This document shows positions 1 to 11,235 of a stretch of DNA of 64,000 bases, in pieces. How positions within the stretch are numbered: position 1 is the stretch's first letter; each line of letters begins with the position of its first letter. The notes under the pieces are model-generated. The model saw nothing but the letters and a program-made list of their open reading frames with translations. It did not search any database and was not told where the DNA came from. The stretch is from Anastatus disparis (lineage: Eukaryota > Arthropoda > Insecta > Hymenoptera > Eupelmidae): assembly GCA_017163975.1 (NCBI GenBank), contig JAFFSR010000031.1, positions 2,203,001-2,267,000 of the forward strand, read 5' to 3'. Made by a program: the position numbers and the translations under genes.

Positions 1-790
1 ATCAAAAAATGAAGAGAAAGCCGCATCTTGTATCAGAAAAAGCAATATTTTCCTTGATAAGAAAAAATTAATTTTATTGCTTCGTTCTCAAGAAAACCTT
101 GAAAAACCAAATTGTCCACCCTGACCTCTATGATTTAAGTTTTTCAAGGTTTTCTTTAAAACCCTAGTGGAAATCGAATCTGTGAATAACTGGGAATAAC
201 TGTGAATAACTGGGAATAACTGTTATAAACTGTTCAGTTTGAGACAGGAATAACAGTTATTCCCAGTTATTCCCAGTTATTCACAGTTATTCCCAGTTAT
301 TTACAGTTTAGTTTAAAAATAATTTGAAAAATATAAATTTGAAAAAATGAAAAAAATATATTTTTTTTTTATTTTTTTTTCTGTTATAAATATATTTGGG
401 AATAACTGTTATTCGTACCTCTGTTTTTTCAAATTATTTTTAAGCTATAAACTGTGAATAACTGGGAATAACTGAGAATAACTGGGAATAACTGGGAATA
501 ACTGGGAATAAATGGGAATAACTGTTATTCCTGTCTCAAACTGAACAGTTTATAACAGTTATTCACAGTTGTTCCCAGTTATTTCCAGTTATTTCCAGTT
601 ATTCCCAGTTATTCACAGATTCGATTTCCACTAGGGAATAAAGCAATAAAATTAATTCTTTCTTATCAAAGAAAATGTTGCTTTTTCTGATACAAGATGC
701 GGCTTTCTCTTCATTTTTTGATAAAGTTATTAGTTTCTGTAAAAAACTCAATTCTTTGATTAGAAAAGGATAGAGATACGTGACCTCCTC
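1..790. mobile_element. TTAA-type palindromic MITE (family A3), left end outside window
   Basis: The two flanks of this stretch are inverted copies of each other: about 1-160 against 637-720. The outer right arm runs to 790 and ends CCTCCTC followed by TTAA at 791-794. The arms match the complete 381-bp element at 25367-25747, including the stretch that reads GATACAAGATGCGGCTTTC here. A second foldback element (162-636) sits inside it. There is no coding capacity, so it is a non-autonomous DNA transposon. The left terminus is cut off by the window edge. Confidence 0.8.
162..636. mobile_element. Foldback element F, copy 1 (10-bp CTGGGAATAA arrays), nested in the MITE
   Basis: The inverted ends are CCCTAGTGGAAATCGAATC and its complement, directly flanked by AA (160-161 and 637-638), which looks like a 2-bp target duplication. 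Inside, near-perfect 10-bp units (CTGGGAATAA, CTGTGAATAA) run in one orientation and then in the other. A single non-array motif containing TTGAGACA occurs near 238 and again inverted near 533. The architecture recalls Drosophila FB elements, whose inverted ends are also made of short tandem units. No ORF is present. It inserted after the surrounding MITE. Confidence 0.8.
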
Positions 791-950
791 TTAAGTCCTT
801 TATTTTATCATTCTCAAGACAGACGATATGTAGAACTTATTATTGGCTGTGCATTATACAATTTCCATACTAAAAGTCGATAGACTTTATACTGATATTT
901 TTTAGGACTGTGCAACGCCAATATTTTTTTACGTGTATTTTACGTAAACC

Positions 951-1011
<61 letters not shown>

Positions 1012-1182
1012 AAGAAAAATAAAAAAATACAATAAAATATATCTTATTATAAAAAGATGATGGACGGAAGTTTGATGCCGGAAATTCTATCGTCAGAATA
1101 AAAGCTTTCTAATTGGTTGAAAAGCTAATTATATTCTTAAATTTAAAATCAAGGCGCTAAATTTGAATCTTTGCTAAAAATT
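791..1182. other. AT-rich spacer with (TA)n tract
   Basis: No gene is visible. A perfect (TA)n microsatellite covers about 955-1007. The rest is AT-rich sequence with no recognisable feature. Confidence 0.7.
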
Positions 1183-2055
1183 CCCATATGGAAATAATTT
1201 ATGTGAAAAACTGTAAATAATAGTAAATAATTGTAAATAACTGTTAAAAAATGTAGGAATTGAGACATAAATAATAGTTATTTACAGTTATTTACTATTA
1301 TTTATTATTAATTACTATTATTTACAGTTATTTACAGTTATTAACTGTTATTAACTGTTATTTACAGTTATTTACAATTATTTACAATTATTTACAATTA
1401 TTTACAGTTTTTTATAATTATTTACAATTATTCATAATTATTTACAGTTATTCATAATTATTTACAGTTATTTACATTTTCAAAAATTTTTGAATTAGTG
1501 GATAATTTAATGTTATTAATAATTATTTACAATTATTTATAGTTATTTACAGTTATTTACAGTTTTTTACAGTTATTTACAGTTATTTATAATTATTTAC
1601 AACTATTTACAATTTTCCATAGTTTTTTACAATTATTTACAGTTATTCACATTTTTAAAAATTTTCGCCTATATATAAAATTATTGAATAAATTTGTGAT
1701 AATTTTCGAAAATGTAAATAACTGCAAATAATTGTAAAAAACTATAAATAATCGTAAATAACTGTAAATAATTGTGAAAAAAGTGAATAAATGTAAATAA
1801 CTGTAAATAAATATAAATAACTGCAAATAAGTGTAAATAACAGTTAATAAGTGTAAATAACAGTTAATAATTGTGAATAAGTGTAAATAACAGTAAATAA
1901 TTCTAAATAATTGTAAATAACTGTTATTTATGTCTCAATTCCCACATTTTTTAACACTTTTCTACAGTTATTTACAGTTATTTACATTTATTTACATTTA
2001 TTTACAGTTATTAACAGTTATTTACAATTATATCCAAAAATTTTTTCCATATGGG
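1183..2055. mobile_element. Foldback element F, copy 2 (10-bp CTGTAAATAA arrays)
   Basis: The ends are CCCATATGGAAATAATT and, inverted, TTTTTTCCATATGGG. TT immediately precedes the left end and follows the right end (a 2-bp target duplication). Nearly the whole interior is degenerate 10-bp units, CTGTAAATAA or its complement TTATTTACAG, arranged in blocks of alternating orientation. Short unique islands interrupt them, including TTGAGACA at about 1259 and its complement at about 1933. There is no ORF. The terminal pattern CCC-NNN-TGGAAAT and the TTGAGACA island tie it to the copy at 162-636 although the array unit has diverged. Confidence 0.8.
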
Positions 2056-3707
2056 TTGTTTGTGCATAAAATTCCTATGTATTTCTATATATGAATTACA
2101 ACATGATTTTATTATAAAATTTTATAATTTATTTTATTTTTAATTGTAAAAAAGAAAAGATAAAAACAGTGTTTGTATTATGAATGCGGAACAAGGTTAT
2201 GTTATTATTGTAATGAAGATAGGAACAGATACGTCAAATATGTATAGTTAACAAAAACATATATTTTGACAGTTCTTTGACCGTCAAAACTAGCGGTAGT
2301 TTCATTCTATCTTTCTCCCACGCATTACAACTTCCAAAAATAAATGAGGCTTTGATATAACAAATGAAGCGACATTAGTGTAATCAAATGTTTAACAAAT
2401 GATGCAATGTGCCATTTTGATTGATGTCTTGAGAGAGTTAGCACAAGTACGAGTTGAAGAGCATCATCCTAAAAGATCGACTCGATTATTATAATTTTAT
2501 TCAAGAAAAAAATAAATGTAAGTTAAATATTCATATTTATATCTAATATAAATAATAAACGAACGTCTTGTGATAACATAGAGTGTTATTTAACTAATAT
2601 CTACAATTAATAATTACAATAATAATGAGTGTCTTATTAAATTTTTTGTTGATAATAACATAAATAATTTTTTACTATTTCTCTGTCCGATCTTTGATAT
2701 TTCTAAAATCTTTAAATTAACAGATAAAAGTGCATAATTGATTATATTTATTTTTATGACTAAAGATTGAAATCAATCTGCATTATATATTTAGCCTAAT
2801 GTTATTTTACTTAACTAAGGTAAAATATTTATTTTAATTAATTTTGGAGGTTAAAGAATGTTGCATTCAATAAAAATTATCATAATGATAATGAATGTCT
2901 TTACGATAGCTAAAATATCTAGAATTAATTCTATAATAATGAGTGCTATTTCAATCATTCAATAAATATTTAAAATGAACAAACTTAAGCTTTTGTAGAT
3001 GGTAACAAAAAACATCTATTTTATCAAAAATTTATATGACAAATAAAATGATCTTTTGAATATTTTTGTTCATAGTGTTTTAATTTAATGCACGTGATTC
3101 TAACTAAATTATTTAAAATGTACAAGTTTTATAAAAATCATTTTATATTTAGAATACAATTTTTTTAAAAATTAACTGATAAATCTTTATAAATCAAACA
3201 TTAATTGCATCATTTTATATAATTTTTTAATTAATTTTAAATACGTGCACAATAAATTTTGTTGCTATTTTTACTTTAGATTTAAGAGCATGACGAAGCT
3301 GTCCGCCTTCTAATAATATTTCCAATCTTAACTTATGAATAAACGATGCGTTTAATCGAGTTTCTTTGCTACAAAGAAAAAATTTGTAAGATTAAACTCT
3401 AGTGCGGACAACTCAAGAAATCCACCAAAATATTATAAATACAAAGTTATAATAAAAACTTTCAATATGTCGTATTTTAAGGTTAGGTTTGTCGAGTTTG
3501 ATATCTAATTTCCAATCCAAGCTCATAAAAAAATAACAAGTCCAAATGATTTTTTATTTTAACAAAAATTATTGTATAAATATAGCTTTAGTGCGGACAA
3601 GTCATTATATTTGTTTAATTTAAGAATTTAAAAAGATATTGATAAAATAAAAAAAGCAAAACTCGATTGCTGCAGCTCCGACATGCCGTTAAAGTCAATT
3701 TTCAAAC
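2056..3707. other. AT-rich non-coding region upstream of the candidate gene
   Basis: No convincing ORF is visible on either strand. Two similar copies of AGTGCGGACAA lie at about 3402 and 3590, about 190 bp apart, just upstream of the candidate first exon. They could be promoter elements or leftovers of a repeat. Nothing else stands out. Confidence 0.5.
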
Positions 3708-5004
3708 ATGGATAATTTGTTCAATGATGAAAATGAAGATCAGAATGCTGTAATTTATTCTGAAGATGTGTTTGACGAGCTTGTCGATAAAGACCAGACA
3801 GTGTACGTATTATTTATACATTTATCATTCATAATAAAATTTATTTTATTTATACAATTTTTAGCTTTTATATTTTAATTATTTAAATGTTTAAAATAAT
3901 GATAATAATTAAATTTGTTTATTAAATAATAGGGAATTGGTTGGATATGTCCACGGTATCATTGGTCGGCGAGTTGTTGGATCCAATAATCAGTATGTAC
4001 TATTTAAATTTACGCTAACTAATGGTACAAAAAAAATTCAATGCCTCATCTGGACAGAGCCATTAATTCAAATCTACATCGCAGAGGTAACAGAAGGACG
4101 CGTAAGTTCAATTTTTTTTTAATTTTTGAATTTCATAATTTTATTTTAAACTATATTTAATTTAATTCATGAATAAAAGCACTTTTAAAAGCCTGATTTC
4201 TCAGGTGATTTATCATGCCAAAATCTCATGTGACGATTTTTTTGGTTTTTACACGTTTCAAAGCATACTTAGTCAATTGCGAACTAATTTTGAAAATTTT
4301 TGAAAAATTTGAACTTAGAAAATTTTTGAAAAATTTGAACTTAGAAAATTTTTTAAAAATTTGGTCTTAGAAAAAATTATGACTTATTTTACAAAAAATT
4401 TTCTAAGTTCAATTTTTTCAAAAATTTTCAAAAATAGTTCGCAATTGACTAAGTATGCTTTGAAACGTGTAAAAACCAAAAAAATCGTCACGTGAGATTT
4501 TGGCATGATAAATCACCTGAGAAATCAGGTGATTTCTCACCTGAGATTTTTTAGTAGGGCAGACTTAGCAAAAGGAACTCCAGTGACTGTTGTAGGAACA
4601 ATTAATTCTTCAGGTAAATTTTTATTTTTCAAAAACTATTTTTCTAAATATTCTTTATTACTCGCATTCTATAATACACGAATATTGAATTTTCCATCTT
4701 GAAATTGTAATGATTGAATAACGAGCAAAAAGTAATTAAAACAGTTAATTATTTAAATTCTTCTTTGTTTTCCAATGTTTCGGAAGCTTTCTGACTTCTC
4801 TCTTCATAAATTCACTATTTGACACAAAATTATTGTAAAGACAAATTTAAAAAAATATTTTTCTTTTTAGACAGCATCCCTTTTAGGATTGAATGTAAGA
4901 ACATGGAGTCAATTACTGTAAGACAAGGTATAGATCCTATGCCTGCATCAAGATTATTGAACGGGAATAGAACACCACAACGTGTTTGCGATCCAGAATC
5001 TTAA
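3708..5004 (+). CDS. Candidate four-exon gene of unknown function (exon 2-3 junction disturbed by a MITE)
   Basis: Exon 1 is 3708-3802: the ATG opens an acidic N-terminus (MDNLFNDENEDQ) and ends in phase 2 at a GTACGT donor. Exon 2 is 3933-4101: it starts after TAATAG and joins in frame to read TVELVGYVHGIIGRR, ending at GTAAGT. Exon 3 ends at 4613 in phase 1 and contains ADLAKGTPVTVVGTI. Exon 4, 4871-5004, joins in frame and ends CDPES then TAA. Short beta-rich stretches (VLFKFTLTNGTKKIQCLIW, TPVTVVGTI) vaguely recall an OB fold, but I do not recognise the family. Odd: a MITE (4192-4559) fills intron 2 and reaches the start of exon 3. The available acceptors there are out of phase with exon 2, so the gene is either broken at this point or uses an exon I cannot see. 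It could also be a transposon-encoded relic. Confidence 0.45.
4192..4559. mobile_element. Palindromic MITE, family B (TCAGGTGA ends), copy 1
   Basis: The arms are complementary: the left begins CCTGATTTCTCAGGTGATTT and the right ends ACCTGAGATTTTTTAGTAGGG. Related copies lie at 36551-36878 and 54614-54987, where the full terminus CCCTAC(A/T) is present. The left outer terminus is missing here. The element lies in an intron of the candidate gene, and its right end supplies the T-rich stretch plus TAG directly before exon 3. Confidence 0.75.
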
Positions 5005-5729
5005 GATGTATATAATTTTTCTTTAAAAGTTTAATTTTTTATTGCGCGTTTTGTGTTATTTTTAGTTGCCTAGAATATCAATTTTTTGACAATTATAATT
5101 CTATTAATTGTTTTTTAATATTGATTCAGTTAATTATTTTGAATATCATCAAAGAATCTTTTTAACTAACCTTCTGCATCATAATGGTATACATGTATAT
5201 ATATGTACTTTTAAAAAATGATTTCAAATATTCCATTATAATTTTTTGTATACTATAGTTCAATGTAAAGAAGCGTAACAAAATTTAAATGATATTTTTA
5301 AGATTCTTAAGGTAACGCTTAAAAATAAGTTTTGATTTTAAAAGCTTAAAAATAAGTTTTGATTTTAAAGGCCTAAAAATTAAAATCAATCAACATTTAA
5401 TTCAACTTGATGTTTTTTACAAGCTTGGTGTAATTTTTATTTAATTTTATTTAATTTTATAATTTAAGCAATAAATTTTAACATTTTTAATAATCATAAT
5501 AATATAGATTGGTATGCTTGCAATAATTTAAATATAGCATTCATATATCTTCTTAAATTTTCGATTATTTTCAGTTTTTGAAGATTTAATTTAAATATTA
5601 TTATCAATATCACTGTGATGAAAAAGCTTATGGTATTGAAATTTGAAATTTATATTTATAAAATGCAGAAGTTTAATTTTTTGTAATTTGATGTAATTAA
5701 CTCCTTAATTATAACTATAAGATATTAGA
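5005..5729. other. AT-rich non-coding region
   Basis: No gene is visible. There is a short local duplication of a 24-bp AAAATAAGTTTTGATTTTAA unit around 5320-5370. Nothing else is supported. Confidence 0.6.
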
Positions 5730-6036
5730 TTTTTAAAAATAAGGCTTTAAATGACTTTCCACCAATATTCTTTTATTTACGCAAATTATTATTTTTGCGA
5801 CGTTTCGGCCATCTTAGATAATAATATCTCGGCCCTCTTCAGACAAGAGTACATGATATCGCAACGGTGGTATAGCGAATACGGTATTCGCTATACCACC
5901 GTTGCGATATCATGTACTCTTGTCTGAAGAGGGCCGAGATATTATTATCTAAGATGGCCGAAACGTCGCAAAAATAATAATTTGCGTAAATAAAAGAATA
6001 TTGATGGAAAGTCATTTGAAGCCTTATTTTTAAAAA
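5730..6036. repeat. Near-perfect 307-bp palindrome
   Basis: Two arms of about 153 bp are almost perfect reverse complements around position 5883. They contain GACGTTTCGGCC and its complement. A 15-bp direct repeat (TATAAGATATTAGAT) occurs at 5716-5730 and again at 6075-6089, flanking the palindrome plus 38 bp. That would fit a long target-site duplication made by a retroelement, but this is inference. Apparent ORFs across it are artefacts of the palindrome. Confidence 0.8.
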
Positions 6037-6697
6037 TATTATTTGCTCCATCATTGGCGTCCTATTACAAACATTATAAGATATTAGATAATAATATGCA
6101 AAAATTAAATTGTAATTATTTACTTTAATCATTTGTAATTATTAAAAAGTTTATTTTTTTATAGAAAAAATTGTTTAGGTATTTAAAAAAATATTTGTAA
6201 AAAACTTCAATTTTTTATGTTTTGTAATTTTATTAATAAAGAAATTTGTTATTTATTCATTTTTATTATTTATTTTTTTTGATAGATTATGTTGTATATA
6301 TATTTTTATTTTATTCATTTTCATTTAGACTTTTATTTACAATTATTTTATATTTTTAATATAAAAATGTGCAAAAAAAATAATGACGTTTATGTATCCC
6401 TTTCAGAACCAATGTACATTACAATGTACATTGAAGTTTTTGGGGTTTTTTGAAATTGTGCAAAAGTAAATTGAAATTTCGAAAAATAGATATGTGAATT
6501 AGCTTGGAGTGGATTATTTGCGATCTTAAATTGGGGTCCTGAGTCATTATAGCCCTGATAGAAACTAAGAACACTTGAAAAGAAAAAAAAATATTTTTTT
6601 TATCGGAAAAATTGCTTAAATTAACAATTATTATTCCTAAATGGTTATCAGAACATATAATAATAAAATAATTCAGCTCTGAAAGAAATATTATCAT
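6037..6697. other. AT-rich non-coding region
   Basis: No gene or repeat is recognised. A short palindrome (CAATGTACATTACAATGTACATTG type) occurs at about 6410-6432. Confidence 0.6.
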
Positions 6698-7547
6698 CCC
6701 ATATGGAAAAAATTTTTGGATATAATTGTAAATAACTGTTAATAACTGTAAATAAATGTAAATAACTGTAAATAACTGTAAAAAAGTGTTAAAAAATGTG
6801 GGAATTGAGACATAAATAACAGTTATTTACAATTATTTACAATTATTTACTGTTATTTACACTTATTTACAGTTATTAACTGTTATTTACACTTATTAAC
6901 TGTTATTTACACTTATTTACAGTTATTTATATTCATTTACAGTTATTTACATTTATTCACTTTTTTCACAATTATTTACAGTTATTTACGATTATTTATA
7001 GTTTTTTACAATTATTTGCAGTTATTTACATTTTCGAAAATATTCACGAATTTATTCAATAATTTTATATAGGCGAAAATTTTTAAAAATGTGAATAGCT
7101 TTAAATAATTGTAAAAAACTATGGAAAATTGTAAATAATTGTAAAGAATTATAAATAACTGTAAATAACTGTAAAAAACTGTAAATAACTGTAAATAACT
7201 ATAAATAATTGTAAATAATTATTAATAACATTAAATTATTCACTAATTCAAAAATTTTTGAAAATGTAAATAACTGTAAATAATTATGAATAATTGTAAT
7301 AATTATAAAAAATTGTAAATAATTGTAAATAATTGTAAATAATTGTAGATAATTGTAAATAACTGTAAATAACAGTTAATAACAGTTAATAACTGTAAAT
7401 AACTGTAAATAATAGTAATTAATAGTAAATAATAGTAAATAACTGTAAATAACTATTATTTATGTCTCAATTCTGACATTTTTTAACATTTATTCACAAT
7501 TATTTACTATTATTCACAGTTTTTCACATAAATTATTTCCATATGGG
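6698..7547. mobile_element. Foldback element F, copy 3 (inverted relative to copy 2)
   Basis: It starts CCCATATGGAAAAAATTTTT and ends AATTATTTCCATATGGG, with AT immediately before and after (a 2-bp target duplication). The interior is essentially the reverse complement of copy 2 at 1183-2055, including the unique islands and the TTGAGACA motifs near 6806 and 7463. There is no ORF. Copies 2 and 3 therefore form an inverted pair flanking 4.6 kb that includes the candidate gene. Confidence 0.8.
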
Positions 7548-8024
7548 ATATTCTTTTATTTTATACAGAGAAGTGGTTCGATATAAAGCTGCAAGTTCAG
7601 TTATCTAAACATTAAGGTGCTATACTGAAATAATATATTTAAATTATTTGAATTTAATTATTAATGAATTAAAAGATACAACATTTTGTCTCTACTGATG
7701 TAAAATTCTATGAATTAGATTGTGAATTATTTCTTATACATTGAAATAATAATAATAATGTTACATTTGAATAATAAACAAATGTATTAATTTTGTATAA
7801 TCGGTTACCGTCGACTAATCGCAATCTATAAAATCTTCACGCATACAATCGGAATCTTTTTTTTGTTCAACAGTTTTATAAACAAGTAAGTTAATCTTCC
7901 ATTTTTCAAATATATTTTTCATTACTTAAATAAATTGTTAAGTATACATACTTTAATAACCTAAAATTTTGGTGTTTATAAATTAAAAACAAGTTTATTT
8001 TAATAATAGTATATTATTAACCTA
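7548..8024. other. AT-rich spacer
   Basis: No ORF or family-level repeat is seen. A possible donor-like GTAAGT occurs near 7885, without a convincing exon. Confidence 0.5.
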
Positions 8025-8120
8025 GGGAGAGAAGTTGACCATTAAATGCTCGCGTAAGATTTGCCCCCGAGCGCAGCGAGGGGGCAAATACGCGAGCAAT
8101 TGATGGTCAACTTCTCTCCC
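8025..8120. repeat. GC-rich 96-bp hairpin
   Basis: The outer arms are GGGAGAGAAGTTGACCAT and its complement. Nested within are GCTCGCGTA / TACGCGAGC and TTTGCCCCC / GGGGGCAAA around a GAGCGCAGCGA loop. Its G+C content is strikingly high for this neighbourhood. It could be the end structure of an unrecognised transposon. Confidence 0.7.
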
Positions 8121-8830
8121 GAGGTGAATATACGATTTTTTCTTATTCCCGGCGAAAAGTACGTCCAACTACCCGTTGTGATAATTCGTTTTTGATGATA
8201 AATCATTAAAATAAAAATACCGCGATGAATCGCTTGCTGCTATTGACCGAGTATGCTCTATCCTTCTCTGCCCCTCTCCCACTGATGATAAATCATTAAA
8301 ATAAACCATCAATATTTCACTCACATTTTATAATTTACACACTTTATAACACACTGCAATTTATAATTCACAAAATAAAACAAGTTAGGTTTTAATAATA
8401 AAATATTTAAAATTACTATATAAGAAAAATAAAGAAAAAGATATACTGCTTGTTGTAACCGGCAAAGAAGGCTAGACATAGCCCCCTCCATTCGCGGCTA
8501 CCTTTATTGTACATATAAGAGAAAGAAAGAGAGAGGGAGAGAGTCAATTCTTAAAGCCGGCGGACAGAGAAGGATAGACGCAACCCTCTCTATTCTGTAT
8601 GAAAAAGAAAGAGAGAGGGAGAGAGTCAATGTCTAACGCCGGCGGACAGAGAAGGATAGACGTAGCCCTCTCTATTCTTAACTGCCGTGAAAAACAGAGC
8701 GTCAACACGATTGCGCATCGCTAGTGCGCCGAGCCGCCGTAGATAATGCTTAACTTCTCTCTCAGAAAGTAGACGTCTTTCGACGTACTTTTCGCCAGGG
8801 GATAAGAAAAAAAAATTTTTTTTAATTTTT
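8121..8830. repeat. Inverted-end element with an internal 82-bp tandem repeat
   Basis: CTTATTCCCGGCGAAAAGTA near 8146 is matched by its complement (TACTTTTCGCCAGGGGATAAG) near 8788, so the segment has inverted ends. Inside, an 82-bp unit starting GCCGGCGGACAGAGAAGGAT begins at 8556 and repeats at 8638, with a weaker copy at about 8458. Each unit carries a GA-rich tract (GAAAGAGAGAGGGAGAGAGT). No coding sequence is visible. It is probably a non-autonomous transposon that includes the hairpin just upstream. Confidence 0.55.
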
Positions 8831-11235
8831 TTATACAGTACAGAGATTAACTATATTTCTAATAATAAAAATAATTTACAGAGTAGGTTGATATTAAATT
8901 TGTATTATTTTATTTAAAATGTTATTGATTTCAGGTAAAAATAGGTTTCATATAAATTATATGAACTAAATAACTTAAATGGAAGAGTTTGAAACTTAAG
9001 TTGGCACTAAATAAAGCTGTTGAGAAGCATATTTACAAAAATCAGACGATGTAAGTTTTTCTTTTTAAATTATTATATTATATAAACCTAGTTATAAATA
9101 TAATAAGTATTTATTCTTGATGGATATGATTTTATTAATTGAAAACAAAATTTTTGATACACGCAATAATTTAGATCTCTAATATAATCTTGGAATCAAA
9201 TCAGTGTTAAATAATTTAGAACAAAAATAAGTAATTCTATTTAGTTAGATATGATTTTGATTTTTTAATTTTAACTACTCAATATTAAGATTTCAATATT
9301 ACCCTAGAGGTCTAAATCAATGTATACATCAGAAATTTTGTTGCAACTTCATATTATGATATCTGTATGAAAATTAAATTCATACATGATATTATGTACA
9401 GCCAGGGAATATTGTACCAATCATTATTATACATAATACAAACTAAAAATTTTATACACTTGCCCTTAGATTACAGTATGATATACAATATTATTAAATT
9501 TTAATAAAAGCCATGAAAATATAAATATTTTATGTTTAATAATATTCTCTATAAACTCTGTCATACCTTATTTTGATATATATTTTTTAATTTTAATAAA
9601 CTATTGAGTAATTTTAAAGGAAATATGATTTTTTTAAAATATTTATTATCATTTGTTTAGTATTATAATTTTAAGTTACAATATACATTTAAATAAATAA
9701 ATACTTCAAATTTCTAAGGAAATATAACAAACAGAATATTTATAACAGATGAAATATTTTTAAGGCATTTATAACCAATCACATAATTTTGTAAATCTCT
9801 GTGTTATATGAAAGAAGAGTATGAAATTCTTAGCTTACCCAGATTAATTATATATATTATATATAAGAATAATTTGTGCTATACTTCTTGAATGTTCAGT
9901 ATACCACGTAAAAATTCAATCCTAATATTTTTATAAAGTCATCATTTTTTACGCATGCATTGATTTAAGTCTCTAAAGCATTTTTTAATGATAATAATAA
10001 ATGTCAAGTGATTAAAATGAAAGTGTAAAAATCGTATTTAATTAAACCAAGTTGCATATTTTTATTTTTATATTACAAAAGCAATCTAAAACAAATATTT
10101 GTACAAGAATCTTTGCTTTTTTGTTACTTAATAATATAATATAAATAGAAATTAGAATTTTAAATAACAAAAAATTATTGAATACATTCGAATTTGGGAT
10201 TCTAAGATTGCAATGGAGGTCTAATTTAATTTATATGTAAAGATTTATACATTTATAAAAATACAATATGTATTAGGATGAAATTCTTATATTATTTTTT
10301 ACTTATTATACAAGTAATTTTAATTAGGAATAAAATTATTTATTTTATCTCAATTGTTCTTTAAATTACTCGTTTATGAATAAATTTTATTCATTAGTAA
10401 ATAATTTTTATTGAGTATTTAACAAATCTTTATTCATAATTAAAGTTATTTAAAATATTTTTCTGTAAATAATCATTATTTTAATCATTGTTTTTTTTAT
10501 TTCAGGTTTGCAGAACTACTCTACCTACAGAAATTTATAAATGAGAGCAAATATTTATAATATATATTGTTGATAATGTAATATATTATCTCTAAAAAAG
10601 TGCATATTTTTCTCGATATTTTTAGTTTGAATAATGTTGTTAAAAATCAAGATTACAATTTCAAGTATATTTTAACCTAACTTATAAAAAAATTATTAAA
10701 AATTGAAAAAGCATAAATTGTAATAGTTTAAAATTTTAACCTATAACTTTCCTTTACATTATCGTACTTGTTAAATTACTTTTACAAAATAAAATACCTT
10801 ATATAAAATAAATTAATGTTACTTAACCTGATTATCTTATTGAAAAATTTGATCCAAACCTGAAATGACCTTTTAAAAACTGAAATAAACCTGGCAAAAT
10901 TGATCAAAACTTGAATTCGATATTTTAAAAAGTGAAATAAACCTGAAATAATTGATCTAAACCTGAATTTGACCTCTTAAAAAGTAAAATAACCTGGGAA
11001 AATTTATCTGAACCTGAATTTGACCTCTTAAAAAATTAAATGAACCTTTCTCAAATTGGTGAACTTATTAAACTAACTTAAAAAATTGACTTTGATTGAA
11101 ATTTATTTAATATTTTCCAACAAGTATCCTGAATTTATGATTCAATCTTCAATATATTTATCATCTAAAAGAATTCTATGTATATACATTTTGCTTATTT
11201 ATTATTATTTATATTTTGTATCATAATCATTAAAT
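8831..11235. other. AT-rich region upstream of the Helitron ORFs
   Basis: There is no gene-like ORF. About 10845-11050 carries roughly four degenerate copies of a 55-60-bp unit (core AACCTGAATTTGACCTCTTA). The 5' end of the Helitron (expected to begin TC after an A) should lie somewhere upstream of 11236, but I could not identify it. Confidence 0.5.
10845..11050. repeat. 55-60-bp degenerate tandem repeat
   Basis: Successive units share CCTGAA(A/T)TGACCT(C/T)TTAAAAA followed by (C/A)TGAAATAAACCTG. About four units are seen with substitutions and small indels. Confidence 0.6.

Noticed and set aside
162..2055. Short regular repeats resembling iterons or an origin
   Set aside because: The arrays have inverted transposon-like ends and target duplications and occur in three dispersed copies, so a foldback transposon explains them better.
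3937..5004. Assigning the candidate gene to replication protein A
   Set aside because: The resemblance to an OB fold is only impressionistic. No diagnostic motif or zinc ribbon is visible, so no function was assigned.
5839..6132. 97-codon ORF on the minus strand
   Set aside because: It runs through the palindrome at 5730-6036. Open frames on both arms are expected and no protein signature is present.
8025..8120. Hairpin plus CTAG as a second Helitron 3' end on the minus strand
   Set aside because: CTAG does occur just outside, but the hairpin is about 40 nt from it, far more than the usual 10-12 nt, and no Helitron body follows.
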